This document shows, one piece after another, positions 10,571-37,866 of a stretch of 64,000 nt of DNA. The stretch spans positions 8,200,075-8,264,074 of the forward strand of contig OZ004587.1 in NCBI GenBank assembly GCA_963924555.1, in the 5' to 3' direction. The stretch comes from Crambe crambe (lineage: Eukaryota > Porifera > Demospongiae > Poecilosclerida > Crambeidae). Made by a program: the position numbers and the translations under genes. Each line of letters starts with the position of its first letter. Positions within the stretch are counted from its first letter, which is position 1. A model generated the notes under the pieces. That model ran no database searches. It had not been told where the DNA came from and saw nothing but the letters and a program-made list of their open reading frames with translations.

Positions 10571-13500
10571 CTACATTATAGTGGGGTAATTCTGGACAGC
10601 AGCGTCGTAGGAGGGAGGCGGGGCTGATTGAAGTTCTGAATTCGTTGGATAATCAGGCAGTTCTTGAGGTTTAGCATTGTGTTGCTGGACTGGACGTGAG
10701 GCAGGCTCTGTGGCCACACCTTGGTCAGATGTGCCAGTGACCGCAGGTTGAAGCGGTGCTACAGTAGGAAGTCTTCGTGACCTGATATACTTGTTGCAAA
10801 AAAATATGCAACACAAGATGATGGAGATAAGGAATACAAAAAGTATAAGACCTCCAAAGATACCTCCAATGATACCTGCAAAAAAACAAACAAACAAAAA
10901 AAAAACAAAAAAAAAATCAGGTAGAACATAATTTCACAATAACATGGGCACATTTTGAGCATTAATTAATTTATGGGAATAATAATTGGAGCTGCTGCAA
11001 GCCTGAAAAACCATCCTACTTTATGTTCATTGGTACTCTGCTTAATCAGAACCATACAGTGGAAAGTTCTCCTCCCGAATATTAGACAGAGTAGTCCTTT
11101 GTAGAGAGGTTGTCCTCTTATTGAAGGTGTATGATACATACAAAGTACATGTCTGTGATTGGACTACTTACTTGCAGTTGGATCGCCGCCACAGGCAATG
11201 GCCACGTCCTCATTGTGGACACAATTATGAACCCCTAGCCCATCATGTCTACAGTTTATCAGTCGAACGTCTGGAGCCAGTCGAGTGAGTAAAGACGAGC
11301 AGTCGACTGAGTCCAGCCAAATGGGCCCAGTTCCTGCAGGAATCCTGAAATCCCAATGAGAATATATGTACATAAGCTAAGGTAGTGTAACAAGTATAAA
11401 ATTTCCTTACCCGAGAGATCTAACATTTCCAATTTCAGTGGGCACACGGAATCCAAGTTGTCTGCAGGCCACACCTAGTTCATCGTTACCAAAACCATCA
11501 TCGCACACTGTGCCCCATTCACCATTGACGAGGATCTCTAAACGACCACGGGAAGAGGAACCAACCAACCTCAAATCACCATACGAAGCTATTCATAAAA
11601 TAATTCTAATTCTAGTAAATTCTCCAAATTCTCCTAATTTCTAGTAAATTCTCTAATTTCTAGTAAATTCTCCTAATTTCTGTAAATGGGTGCTAAATAG
11701 TAATGACCTTTCCCATCCATAATAGCAGTTAATTAGCTAGACACTGAGAAAGAGAGATTTACAGTATTCAAAAACCTGAAGGCCTGAGGTATGTGGCAGT
11801 GCAGCAGGGGCGCTACTATGGGCCTGAGGGTTCGTTGGTCAAGGTGTCTACTGATGAACCATTCCAAGTATCTTAATGTTGTGACCCTTCAACGGGCAGA
11901 AGCTTAGTAGCCCTATGCCCTATGCCCCAAGAGCGAGGGCTAGCTTAGTGCCCTGTAATTGACCAATCAGATTACTCTATTCAGCACTTATGTTAAGACG
12001 GGAGAGAGGGAACAACAACCCCCCCCCCCTTTTATGGGTCCAAGGGACCAACTCACATCGGGAACACTCCAAGGCTACATCATCACTATGACTGCAAGTA
12101 ACATTAACACCGAATCCATCATGGTGACACAGCCATAGCATGGTGCTTGAAGTTGAACAGTCAACATTACTCAACCAAATTCTCCCTGTTCCCTGACTGT
12201 AGCTGCATGAATATCAAAATGCAGTATACAACCTCTTAACTATAATTAAAGGAATTAAGCTCCAAAAGAGGCAAACCTCTTTCCATACTCTATACAAAAT
12301 AACCTCCAGGACAACCTCAATCTCTACAAAGGACAAAAGGCTGGGTCCCAAGAAGTGTGTCCATTAGCTATAGGTTCAGACTACGTACAATAACATGGAA
12401 CAATGTAGGGAAGCTAAATGCATTATTTATAGTCTATTTGCATTCACCTTGCCCCTTGATCATTCACTATAACTGCTATCACTTTCTCATCTCAATTCTT
12501 AATTAACCAAATTTCTAATTAATGAATGCATCAAGAGAGAGCTGATTATCCACTCTTTCTGCTGGTGTTTGAAATTTGAAATTTGGATAAGAATAGAGAA
12601 AGTTAACTGTAGTACTAAGGCCTCTCTTTTTTCGTGGGGCAGAGACACGTGGGGCCTGCATGGGTACGAGGTTAACTTAATTCATACAGTGCATGTGCAT
12701 TATTTGGAATTACATTGTTGCTACAATAATTATTTGGTATGCACCCACCACCATTAATGACACCTCTAGTTATAATGAAGTACCCAAGAGTTATAACATT
12801 TCCACTCCTTGTGGCTCCGGAAAAAGCGAGTTGTCTGCAAGCAACATTGGCTTCAGTGGTACCGAAACCATCGTCACACACTGTGCCCCACTGCCCAGAC
12901 CAGTAAATCTCTAAACGACCACGCCCACTGGATGAACTGGAGCTAACCAACCTCAAATCACCACCTACAATAAGTAATTATCTATGATCATGCAGTACCA
13001 CTAAAATTAATGGCTAAGTTTCTATGACTGATTTTTACTACAGTCATAATGCTATAGACACTATAGGGTTTCTAAATACCGTAGATCCGTAGACCTGTTG
13101 GCTATAGCAACTTATCATTTCCAAGCAGTACTATGTCTGTTGACAACAGGCACTAAGCTTAGTATGCCACAAAAGCGAGGGCTACTAAGCTTATAGTGCC
13201 CTGTACTTAACCAGATTGGCACAGCTCTATCTTCTAAAAGCTTTTTACATGGTCCAGACATACACAGTATCTGATACATAATTATGATATCCCCCAGTTC
13301 GGTTGTAATCAATTAATGTAGCTATGGGACTATAATTATGGCTATGAGGGACTCACTTGAAGGTGTGATAGTGCATACCAAAGCTACATCTTGACTGTGG
13401 CCACAATTATGACTCCCCAAAGAATTATGATTGCACTGCAGTAGGGGAGTCCTCGTATTTGGGCAGACAACATCATCAAGCCAAATTCTCCCAGTTCCTT

Positions 13501-14466
13501 GAAAATAACTGCATGAAGAGATTCAGACGATATTAGCTACAATTGGCACAGTTCATTATGAGCAATGAACGAATTAAGTGGGGTCAAGGGTCACAGTTCG
13601 ATTATACGTATGATCAATGTTCTAGATTCAGGGGGCTACAATATATATGATTCAGGGGCTACTATATAATAAAGGTATTCAGGGGGCTACTATATATGAT
13701 ATATTTTGTAGCCCCCCACTAAATCTAGAACACCTTTCATTGCATATAATTGAACTGTGACCCCTGCAGTCCTTGACCCCTTAATTATATATTGTGTTAT
13801 AATGGTTTCATAACCTTGCACCATCATAATAAAGTCCACGTATGATTGGAGTCTCCACTTTCTTTATCCTTACTTACCCTAAACTACCAACTGTTCCTAG
13901 TCTTGTGAGTCCAAAAAACCCAAGTTGTCTGCAGGCAGACTCAGCTTCATTGATACTGAATAAATCCTCACACACTGTGCCCCATTCTCCACTATAGAAG
14001 ATCTCCAAGCGACCACGACTAGATGTCCCACCGACTAACCTCAAGTCACCAGATGAAACCTCTACAATATTATATAATATGTTGAGCACAAGAAGAGCTG
14101 AATTAACACCTGTGAGTGGTTGAGTCTAGTTGTCATGAATTGGATGCTGCAACTACCTGTCACTAGGCTCAGTGCAGGAGAATGCTAGTCTCGTGAAAAT
14201 TGTTGAATTCAGCTCGTGGGGGAGGAGGGAGAGAGAGACCTTTCATTAAACATGAAACACTTTTGACATGTGAACACAACTCAAAACACAATGGCTATAG
14301 CTGGTCTGGGCATGACTAACAGTGATTGACATGAGGTAGATAACATTGGCCTTCAAAATTTTGGCTAAAAGTATACCTCAGATATAATAGCTCACTTACC
14401 TAGAGTTCGAGAAGTACAGGTAGCGAGAAGTAAGAGAAGAACTGATAAAATCCTTGCTCCTTCCAT
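10571..14466 (-). CDS. Gene D: three-SRCR single-pass receptor
   Basis: Eight exons: complement(10571..10875, 11172..11344, 11411..11588, 12057..12202, 12784..12964, 13357..13508, 13878..14061, 14400..14466), 1386 nt, 461 aa. Signal peptide [19 protein letters not shown]. Three SRCR domains (about 23-134, 135-243, 244-360), each split over two exons. Each has six Cys with the usual motifs: GDLRLV, GRLEI, WGTVC, ACRQL, then [26 protein letters not shown]. This is the group A pattern. The transmembrane helix ([16 protein letters not shown]) is followed by [10 protein letters not shown] and a tail with [15 protein letters not shown]. It is the shortest tail of the D-I set. Group A SRCR domains mediate protein or microbe binding in known receptors; the ligand here is unknown. 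An in-frame upstream ATG exists at 14484 inside GCGCATGCGC, so the true start may be there. Confidence 0.88.
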
Positions 14467-14477
14467 TTTCTGTATTA

Positions 14478-14489
14478 TGCGCATGCGCC
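14478..14489. promoter_or_regulatory. NRF1-like palindrome at start of gene D
   Basis: tgcgcatgcgcc, 12 bp upstream of the chosen ATG. The same element is found at the starts of E, F, G remnant and H. Confidence 0.6.
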
Positions 14490-15042
14490 TATGATTCTGC
14501 AGTCTCGATTCTTTTTTTCCCAGTCACTTGTGTGTTTAATATCTGAATCTTTATTTCCTGCTGTACTCATAATGAACTTTGACTTTGACTTTTGACCTTT
14601 TTAATACGTGTAACAACTAGACCACTTCCTGTTATAGTAGCTTTGACCCTTGCCAAGACCTTCAGACATTGGACCTTGTGTCCTAGGTTACATACTTTAC
14701 CTAGTGTACTATTGTCACTTCTGAAAAAGAGAAGTTGGTTGTCCCCCTAGCTATAGAATTAGCCAAGTACTTGAAACTACATGCTGCCAGCCAACAAATA
14801 TTTTCCCACACACATAATTGTATATATGCACATGCAGAATGTTTTGTTGTCTTGAGGGAGGAGAGTATGACTGACATGAAGGAGGAGTATCTGTAGCAGG
14901 CAGGAATCCCCTGCGACCCTTTAAGTGGCAGCATTGCATGCTGTGCACAAGTGCATCAGTTGAAATACATCCTTCCCATACCTGCCAACCTCCCAAGAAA
15001 ATTTTTGCTTGAATTTGTTGGAGTTTACAGACCATTCTATTG

Positions 15043-15399
15043 CATAGGTGCCAACTTTTTCAAACTGGCTTTGGGGACACACAGGCCACACCCCAGCCAC
15101 ACCCATTAACCACACCCATTTATGCAAAAAGATTGTCATCATTATAAAATAACTAGTTAGGTTTGACAGCTTTGGAGGTAGCTAGTACATCAGTACAGTG
15201 AATGCCCTTGATAGAGTACCGTACACGTTAATTAACATGTACAGTTGCCAGCTCAACCTCACCTGTGAACCATGTAACTACAATGTGCTCAGTCAGGACC
15301 CTGGCCTTTGGGGACAAATCAGTACCCCTTTGGGGACTTGGGGACAAAGCTGCCAGTTTGAGGACTGTCCCCGAAGTTTGGGGACAGTTGGCACCTATG
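15043..15399. mobile_element. 357-bp MITE between genes D and E
   Basis: Inverted ends CATAGGTGCCAACT and AGTTGGCACCTATG, flanked by CTATTG on both sides (15037-15042 and 15400-15405). The inside has several ttggggaca blocks. The rest of 14490-15490 shows no gene. Confidence 0.7.
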
Positions 15400-15490
15400 C
15401 TATTGTTTCCCTACAATCTTGCAGAGAAGCTCATTTTGTTTGAATGGAGATTATTTTGAGGGGAAATATGTAATAGGCAAATCATTTCGA

Positions 15491-18274
15491 TCAAAAAGCT
15501 GGATTGTTGGTAGGAAGAGGTGCATTTGAATCTGGATATTGGCCAGGGATCTGTGTTGGGGGGTACGCAGTTGGATAAGGTGGTGGAGCTTGTTGGATTG
15601 AACTGGGATATGCCCCACCCCCTGCAGTTGAAGAGGCTGGGGGGTAATGCTGGACTGCAGTGTCGTAGGAGGGAGGCGGGGCTGATTGAAGTTCTGAGTT
15701 TGTTGGATAAGCAGCAGACGGTTCTTGAGTATTAGCATTGTCTTGCTGGACTGGATATGACGATGCAGGTTGCTGCAAGGCCACACCTCCTTGGTTGGAT
15801 GTGGTGACAGCTAGTTGAGGGGGCGGCGCTACAGTACGACATCTTCGTGACCTAATATTACCGGAATGTAACCAACAGATGATGCAGAAGAGCGTAAGGA
15901 ATCCAAAGGCGACGACACCTCCAACAACACCTCCAATGATGGCTCCAACAGCTACAAAAATATAATTATAGAGATGTGTGTAATATACATGAACTTTGAA
16001 CCCTAGCTAGAACAGTGCTACTCCATAGTAGCTAATACCAGATGTAGCTTGCTAGCTAGCAACTCTTCAGAGGCATAACACACATAACCACCATCAATGC
16101 TCTCTCATTTGCAGTGGAACTGGCAGGATCACCTGGAAATTTCCGTGGTTGTTCAACTGACACCTCCTATTAAATAACCTTTATATAGTAGGTCTACTTA
16201 CATCCACAGGCAATGGCCACCTCTTCAGTGTGACCACAGTTATGAACCCCTAGTCCACGATGCCTGCAGTTTATCAGTCGAGTGGTTGAAGACAAGCAGT
16301 TGACACCGTCCAGCCAAATCTGCCCAGTTCCTGCAGGAAACCTGAAATTTCGATGAGTACAATAATAATCAAGCCAAAAAGTTGACGAGTACTGGTAAAT
16401 TGATAATATTTTTTCCTTACCCTAGAGATCTGACACTTCCATGCTCTGTTGCCTCAGGGAAACCAAGTTGTCGGCAGGCAACATCAGCTTCAGTGCTGCC
16501 GAAAAAATCGTCACACACTGTGCCCCATATACCATTGATGAAGATCTCCAAACGACCACGAGACGAGGAACCAACCAACCTCAAATCACCATTTGAAGCT
16601 AAAATAACAAATGATTATTCATAGGTCAGACCATTATACATGGGGGATCAAGGAACATACTCACAAGAGCTGGAGCTGATAAAACACTCCAAGGCTACAT
16701 CTTCACTATGACTGCAACTAGTAACACTACCACTAAATAATCCGATTGAGCGACAGAACCTTAGCATGGTATTCGAAGTTGAGCAGTCAATGTTAGTCAA
16801 CCAAATTATCTCTGTTCCTCGACTGTAACTGCATGAATATCAGTTGAATATTTGTGGTCTTTATTTTTCTTTTCTTTTTTCATATCGGTCATCCTATCAG
16901 TTATAGCTACTTAATAATCATCCTTAGGACTGAATAATGGCACCATTTATACTTCAACCTACCCAAGATTTAAAACATTTCCATTCCTTGTGGCTCCAGA
17001 AAAAGCGAGTTGCCTGCAAGCAACATTAGCGTCAGTGGTACCAAAACCATTGTCACACACTGTGCCCCACTGCCCAGACCAGTAAATCTCCAAACGACCA
17101 CGCCCACTGGATGAGGTGGAGCTAACCAACCTCAAATCACCACCTAGAATAAGTGACAACTTTAGCTATGCATATAGACACTGAGACCTAATCTATGGTG
17201 GCTATGAGGGACTCACTTGAAGGTGTGGTAGTGCACATCAAAGCTACATCTTCACTGTGGATACAATTATGACTCCCAAAGGAACGATGACTACACTGCA
17301 GTAGGGGAGTCCTCATATTTGGGCAGTTAACATCATCAAGCCAAATAGCCCCAGTTCCTCGAGAATAGCTGCATGAAGAGCACACAAGTAAGAAATATCC
17401 CATAACAGCCTCATTTCAAAGCTATATCATTACAATCCATGAAAGGGGTCCTAGATTATTGGAGGGGGTCTCAGTTCATTACTATGAGCAATGAAAAGAA
17501 TTAAGGGGTTCCAGGTTTAAGGAGAGGGTGAAAGTGGTTCTAGGTTCAAAGAGGGGGCTACAGTTCAGGAATGTTCTGTTTTTGTTCTACATAAAAATCC
17601 TAAGTATAATTGAAATCATCATAATCAAGACTTCTTCACAATGATCGTGTCCTTATCCTCACTTACCCTAAACTACCAACTGTTCCTTGTCTTGAATACC
17701 CAAAAAATCCGAGTTGTCTGCAAGCAGACTCAGCTTCGTTGCTACCGAATGAATCATCACACACTGTGCCCCATACTCCACTATAGAAGATCTCCAAGCG
17801 ACCACGACTAGATGTCCCACCAACTAACCTCAAGTCACCAGATGAAACCTCTATTATGTTGAGCACAAGAAGAGCTGAAGTTTTATTAACACCTGTGAGT
17901 GGTTAACATCACAAGTATCATGTCCACCCAGTGAAAAGGGCATAATAGTGAAAGAGATTCTGAATTGGATGCAGAGAATGTGCTGATTTCATGAGTCACA
18001 TGTTAAATTCAGCTTGTGGGGAAGGAGGGAGAGAGAGAGACCTTTCATTAAACATGAGAGACCTTGGACACATGCAAACACAACTCAAAAACAAGCTAGT
18101 CTGGGCATGACTAACAGTGATTGACAGGAGGTAATTATAAGATAACATTGGCCTTCAAAATTTTGGCTGAAAATATACCTTAGATATCATAGTTCACCTA
18201 CCTAGAGTTCGAGAAGTACAGGTTGCGAGTAGTAAGAGAAGAACCTTGATCCTTCCATTTCTTATTATGCGCAT
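15491..18274 (-). CDS. Gene E: three-SRCR receptor with shifted start codon
   Basis: Eight exons: complement(15491..15951, 16202..16341, 16421..16598, 16665..16828, 16963..17143, 17217..17368, 17667..17850, 18202..18274), 1533 nt, 510 aa. The ATG homologous to that of D (18258) leads to an in-frame stop, because the signal exon lost 10 nt. The ATG inside the upstream GCGCATGCGC palindrome (18274) restores the frame and gives a good signal peptide ([21 protein letters not shown]). SRCR domains lie at about 25-136, 137-251 and 252-357, six Cys each. The helix contains [17 protein letters not shown]. The tail has [15 protein letters not shown] and [17 protein letters not shown], that is two PPxY motifs. 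SRCR2 has [12 protein letters not shown] where paralogues have GTGIIWL. The domain order matches D and F, so these are tandem duplicates. Confidence 0.85.
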
Positions 18275-18279
18275 GCGCC
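18268..18279. promoter_or_regulatory. NRF1-like palindrome containing the gene E start codon
   Basis: tgcgcatgcgcc; the central ATG on the minus strand is the start codon deduced for gene E, so the element would lie in transcribed leader or the transcription start is very close. Confidence 0.55.
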
Positions 18280-18594
18280 ATAATTATAATTATGCCACTT
18301 TTACTTCCTGTTAGTAAGCCACTTGATAGTAGCTACAATAGGTAATTAAACTATGTACTTGCGCCAACAGGTATTTTCCCACGCACCACACACTTAATAT
18401 AGTAGGGCTGGAGCATCAAGAGGATAAGTGCCAGTGGGATGGGTGGGCCCTGCAACCCTATATAATTCACAATAAGACACAGCATTGCATGCTGTGTGCA
18501 GTTGTAATACATATTTCCTACTGCACAAATTTCACTACTAGTTTATAATATCTACACAGTAAAGACTATCAAAACTTGGCATTATCGTTAAAGT

Positions 18595-26595
<8,001 letters not shown>

Positions 26596-26630
26596 TTTTT
26601 CTGTACTATCTATGATTATTATAATAATTA

Positions 26631-26642
26631 TGCGCATGCGCC
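26631..26642. promoter_or_regulatory. NRF1-like palindrome upstream of gene F
   Basis: tgcgcatgcgcc, 36 bp upstream of the chosen start, followed by cataattatgcctttaataat. The same block is kept at 30494 although the adjacent signal exon is gone there. Confidence 0.6.
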
Positions 26643-26723
26643 CATAATTATGCCTTTAATAATACGATTAATAATATGCATGCTGATATATCTACACAGT
26701 ATTAAAAGACTGCATTATTAAGT

Positions 26724-29720
26724 CTAAAATGAAGGGGGTGGGGCTGATGGAGGTGGAGCACCAGGAGGGTAAGCATTAGCAGGATGGGGGGCAGGAATCC
26801 CCTGTTGTGCTGGGGGGTAAGCTGGATCCAGGTGTTGACCAGGAAGAGGTGCATTTGAATCCGGATATTGGCCAGGGATCTGTGTCGGGGGGTACGCAGT
26901 TGGATAAGATGCTGGAGCTTGCGAAGTTTGGGGATATGGAGCTTGTTGTGCTTGGGGGTATGGTGCTTGCTGGGCTGGAGCTTGCTTGGTTTGACCGGGA
27001 TATGCCCCACCCCCTGCAGTTGAGGAGGCCGGGGGGGTAATGCTGGACTGCAGCATCGTAGGAGGGAGGCGGGGCTGATTGAAGCTCTGAATTCTTTGGA
27101 TAAGCAGCAGGTGGTTCTTGGGGATTAGCATTGTATTGCTGGACTGGATACGATGGAGGTTGCTGCATGGCCACGCCTCCTTGGTTGGATGTGGCGACAA
27201 CTGTGCAGGCTGCAGGTTGAGGAGGTGCTACAGTACGACTTCTTCGTGACCTAGTATTACTGGCAGAGCAAGCTACACAACAGATGATGCAGAAGAAGAT
27301 AAGGAATCCAAGGGCAACAAGACCTCCAATAACACCTCCAATGATGGCTCCAACAGCTACAAAAATACAGAGGTGTAGTGTACATGAACTTTGAACCCTT
27401 AGTTAGAACATTCCATAGCTCATTCTGATCTGAGTTATGTGCTAGCTTGCAACTTCATTTTCTCTCGCAGCAGGAGATGGGCACTTAAAAAAGAAATGGT
27501 GTGCATTATTTAGATACACCCTGGTGAATTGGGCCAGAGTGGGAAAATACCACCTTGTGTCAGTTTCCTTTTTAAGGTGCTAAAGAATTTGATAGGTGCT
27601 TAATAATGTGCATGCATGCTGAATTGACAAGGGAATTGACTCACTACAACTATACCTACTAGCTCTCACTTAATCGCAACAACATTATTAGCTAATTAGC
27701 ACCATTGAATGCTGAAAATCCTTTCACACCTTCACTCAAAATGTAGTCAGAACCACAAGCTCATTTTCAATAGGCAGGGTCAGTGCATGGAAATTTCAGA
27801 CTTGCATATAAGGCATAGCTCCCTGGGTATGAGGCTTACGCTACACGGTGTGATAAAACCTGCTGCTGCTGGTTTATCTCCCCAACACACATAACCATAC
27901 TCAATGCTCTCTCATTTGCACAATCATCTGGAAATTTCCATGGACGTTCAACTGATCCCTCCTATCATAATAGGTAGGATGGACCAGTAACCCATTTGAA
28001 GCTAAAATAACAAATGGCTATTCATAGAGTTTCAGACCATCCATTACAAGGGACACACTCACAAGAGCCGGAGCTGGAGCTGGAGCTGATAAAACACTCC
28101 AAGGCAACATCTTCGTAGTAACACCATTACTAAATAATCCAATAGAGCGACAGAACCCTAGCATGGTGTTTGAAGTCGAGCAGTCAACGTTAGTCAACCA
28201 AATTATTCCTGTTCCTCGACTGTAACTGCATGAATATCAAGAAAATTGCAGTTGAATATTTGTGATCTTCATTTCGATTGTCAGTTATATGTAATGATCA
28301 TCCTTAGGACTGACACAGTAATCACAGTGATACTCAGTATCAGATACTTGTACATCCACGTACCAGTTACTAGCTGACTTATTTAAATAAGCCAACAATC
28401 GAGTCCAAGTGTGCAATTAAGAATTTTAAAAAATAATCCTTATGCTGTGAAATCCCCCAGGGGCACATCATTTCCTTTGATCTTTATGGATACATGTCAT
28501 CAGAAATAGAGCATCTCTACTCTCTGGATATAAGTTACACTGAAAGTATCCAGATACAAAAAAATATCCACGTATCCCGGATACAGGCTTAATGATTAGT
28601 TTTTGGACTGGCTACTTGTTAACACTTCAACCTACCCAAGAGTTACAACATTTCCACTCCTCGTGGCTCCAAAAAAAGCGAGTTGCCTGCAAGCCACATT
28701 GGCTTCACTGGTACCGAAACCATCGTCACACACTGTGCCCCACTGCCCAGACCAGTAAATCTTCAAACAACCACGCCCACTGGATGAGCTGGAGCTAACC
28801 AACCTCAAATCACCACCTAGAATAAGAATTCTGTAATAAGTACCACTTTGGGTACCCAAATCAGGGGACCCAATCAGGTTGCTCTATTTAGCAAAGCTAT
28901 GTTCTAAAAGTTTTTGTATTTTTGACCCAGATAAAAAGGATAGCTAATTGGCTAACATCTGGAGGGACTCGCTTGAAGGTGTGATAAAACACACCAACTT
29001 CACTATATGGCTATGAAGGACTCACTTGAAGGTGTGGTAGTGCATACCAACTTCACTAATCGGCTATGAGGGACTCACTTGAAGGTATGGTAGTGCATAC
29101 CAAAGCTACATCTTCACTGTGGCCACAATTATGACTCCCCAAGGAATTATGCCTACACTGCAGTAGGGGAGTCCTCGTATTTGGGCAGTCAACATCATCA
29201 AGCCTAATAGTCCCAGTTCCTCGAGAATAGCTGCATGAAGCACGAGTAATATTCCATAACAGCAGGGATAGCCTCATTTCAAAGCTATATATTACAATCC
29301 ATGAAAAGGGGTCCTAAATTATTGGAGGGGTTACAGTTCATTACTATGAGCAATGAAAAGAATTAAGGGGTTCCAGGTTTAATAGGGTCATGGGGGGGGG
29401 GGGGGGGCTACAATTCAGGAATGTTCTATTTTTGTTCTACGTATACACAATGTTATCATAACATCCCAAGTATAAATCATCATAAGTGTGTGTACAAGAC
29501 AAGAGTCTTCACAACGATGTCCTCATCCTCACTTACCCTAAAATAATAACTGATCCGTATCTTGAATACCCAAAAAATCCGAGTTGTCTGCAGGCAGACT
29601 CAGCTTCATTGCCACCGAATAAATCCTCACACACTGTGCCCCATTCTCCACTATAGAAGATCTCCAAGTGACCACGACTAGATGTCCCACCGACTAACCT
29701 CAAGTCACCAGACGAAAGTC
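26724..29720 (-). pseudogene. Gene G: two-SRCR receptor pseudogene
   Basis: Recognisable exons: tail/TM 26724..27356, SRCR2b 28063..28225, SRCR2a 28636..28816, SRCR1b 29079..29230, SRCR1a 29537..29720. Three lesions. SRCR2b lacks 13 nt compared with gene I, removing the Cys-His-Ser block before EDV and shifting the frame. The tail exon has seven G where E, F, H and I have six (about 27031), so the frame changes after YDAAVQHYPP. No signal exon is found before 1a; the promoter palindrome at 30494 is instead followed by unrelated sequence. A remnant of the SRCR3a exon start (catttgaagctaaaataac) survives at about 27983, showing loss of the third domain. The SRCR1 exons look intact, so decay is recent. 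Confidence 0.8.
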
Positions 29721-30076
29721 CTACAATAATATCACTGTGATATTGAATTTAAATAGGGTGTATAGGCTTACAGAATACATGAGGTGTTGGAAGCAAGATT
29801 CGATTGGTCAGGCCCGAAATTGAAATGTCATTCCCCATACCACTGAAGCTCTACAGTTTGCTATATTTGAGGATCTTTCTTTTGTTATTGATTGATAGCC
29901 ACTTGATAAATATTGGTCTGACCTGTTCCACCACCTTTGAGTATATGGTTACATGACAGTCCCAAAGACTTGCCACTTTTAAAACTTTGGCTCATCATAA
30001 CTCATGAGGAAATTTGGTCTGGCCATTATAGAACGTATGACAGAAGTTTTGGATCAAAGCATATTAATTTTGAGAA

Positions 30077-30362
30077 TTAGCCATTACATAGCGTAGCCCT
30101 AAAAAGATCGTTACATATCATCAGCAGCTCCTGATCATTCAAGTTCCTTGCTTTGCAGTCAGCAATAAATTCTTTTCTGCTGAGATTAGAATTTAACTTG
30201 TAGGTTGAGTAGAGGCCCCTTAGGAAAGTTGATGCTTCCTGGTGAGCACATCCTTCTGTGGTAGGCATCGTTTCGCTCCTACTGATTCTATGGGCATTAA
30301 TTAGAGAGCACCTGCTATGACTCACACTCTTGATAAGCACGTCCTGCTGACAAACCAGAGAG
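30077..30362 (-). other. Unidentified open frame in the gap before gene H
   Basis: An open stretch of about 90 codons (KEFIADCKARNLNDQELLMI, CNDLFRATLCNG) preceded by a plausible acceptor (ttgtcag). It replaces the place where the signal exon of G should be. I do not recognise it. It may be a piece of an inserted element or chance. Confidence 0.2.
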
Positions 30363-30493
30363 ACACTGAGAGCACTAATGTGAGAAGCAAGCCTGGTTTC
30401 GTAACTAGGATATTCTCGATCCTAGCGAGGGAGTTGAGCGGAGAGACAGCCCACCGCCATGCATGTTACCTCCCAATCAATACTAAAATATTA

Positions 30494-30505
30494 TGCGCAT
30501 GCGCC
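30494..30505. promoter_or_regulatory. NRF1-like palindrome left from gene G promoter
   Basis: tgcgcatgcgcc followed by cataattatgcctttaataat, the same block as at the gene F start, but without a signal exon beside it. The rest of 30506-30816 shows no gene. Confidence 0.55.
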
Positions 30506-30816
30506 CATAATTATGCCTTTAATAATATTCACTAAGCCACTTGATCGTAGCTAGAACAAATACTTGAAATAGCCAGCCAACAAGTATTTTTCCACATACA
30601 CAACAGTTTTAATATAGCTATAGCTACTACATTCCAGGGCTGGAGCATCAAGAGGATAAGTGCCAGTGGGATGGGTGGGCAGGAACCCTCTGTGACTCTG
30701 TACAAGTCAAGGAAAATTAATTAAAATTGCTTGATTTCAATCAAAAATAGGTATATATGCATGCTGATCTACACAGTATTAAAAGACTTTCAAAACTTGG
30801 CATTATTGTTAGAAGT

Positions 30817-37786
<6,970 letters not shown>

Positions 37787-37855
37787 TTTTTGTTAACTTC
37801 CTTCGTAACTGACATTCCAAGAGCTATATGTAATACAGAATATCTCTAATAATTA

Positions 37856-37866
37856 TGCGCATGCGC
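37856..37866. promoter_or_regulatory. NRF1-like palindrome upstream of gene H
   Basis: tgcgcatgcgc, 70 bp upstream of the start codon of H. The rest of 37787-38113 shows no gene. Confidence 0.55.

Noticed and set aside
27709..27894. Shared open frame in G and I introns (also 39075-39353)
   Set aside because: Similarity reflects recent duplication of non-coding intron sequence; the two frames carry different indels and have no splice context.
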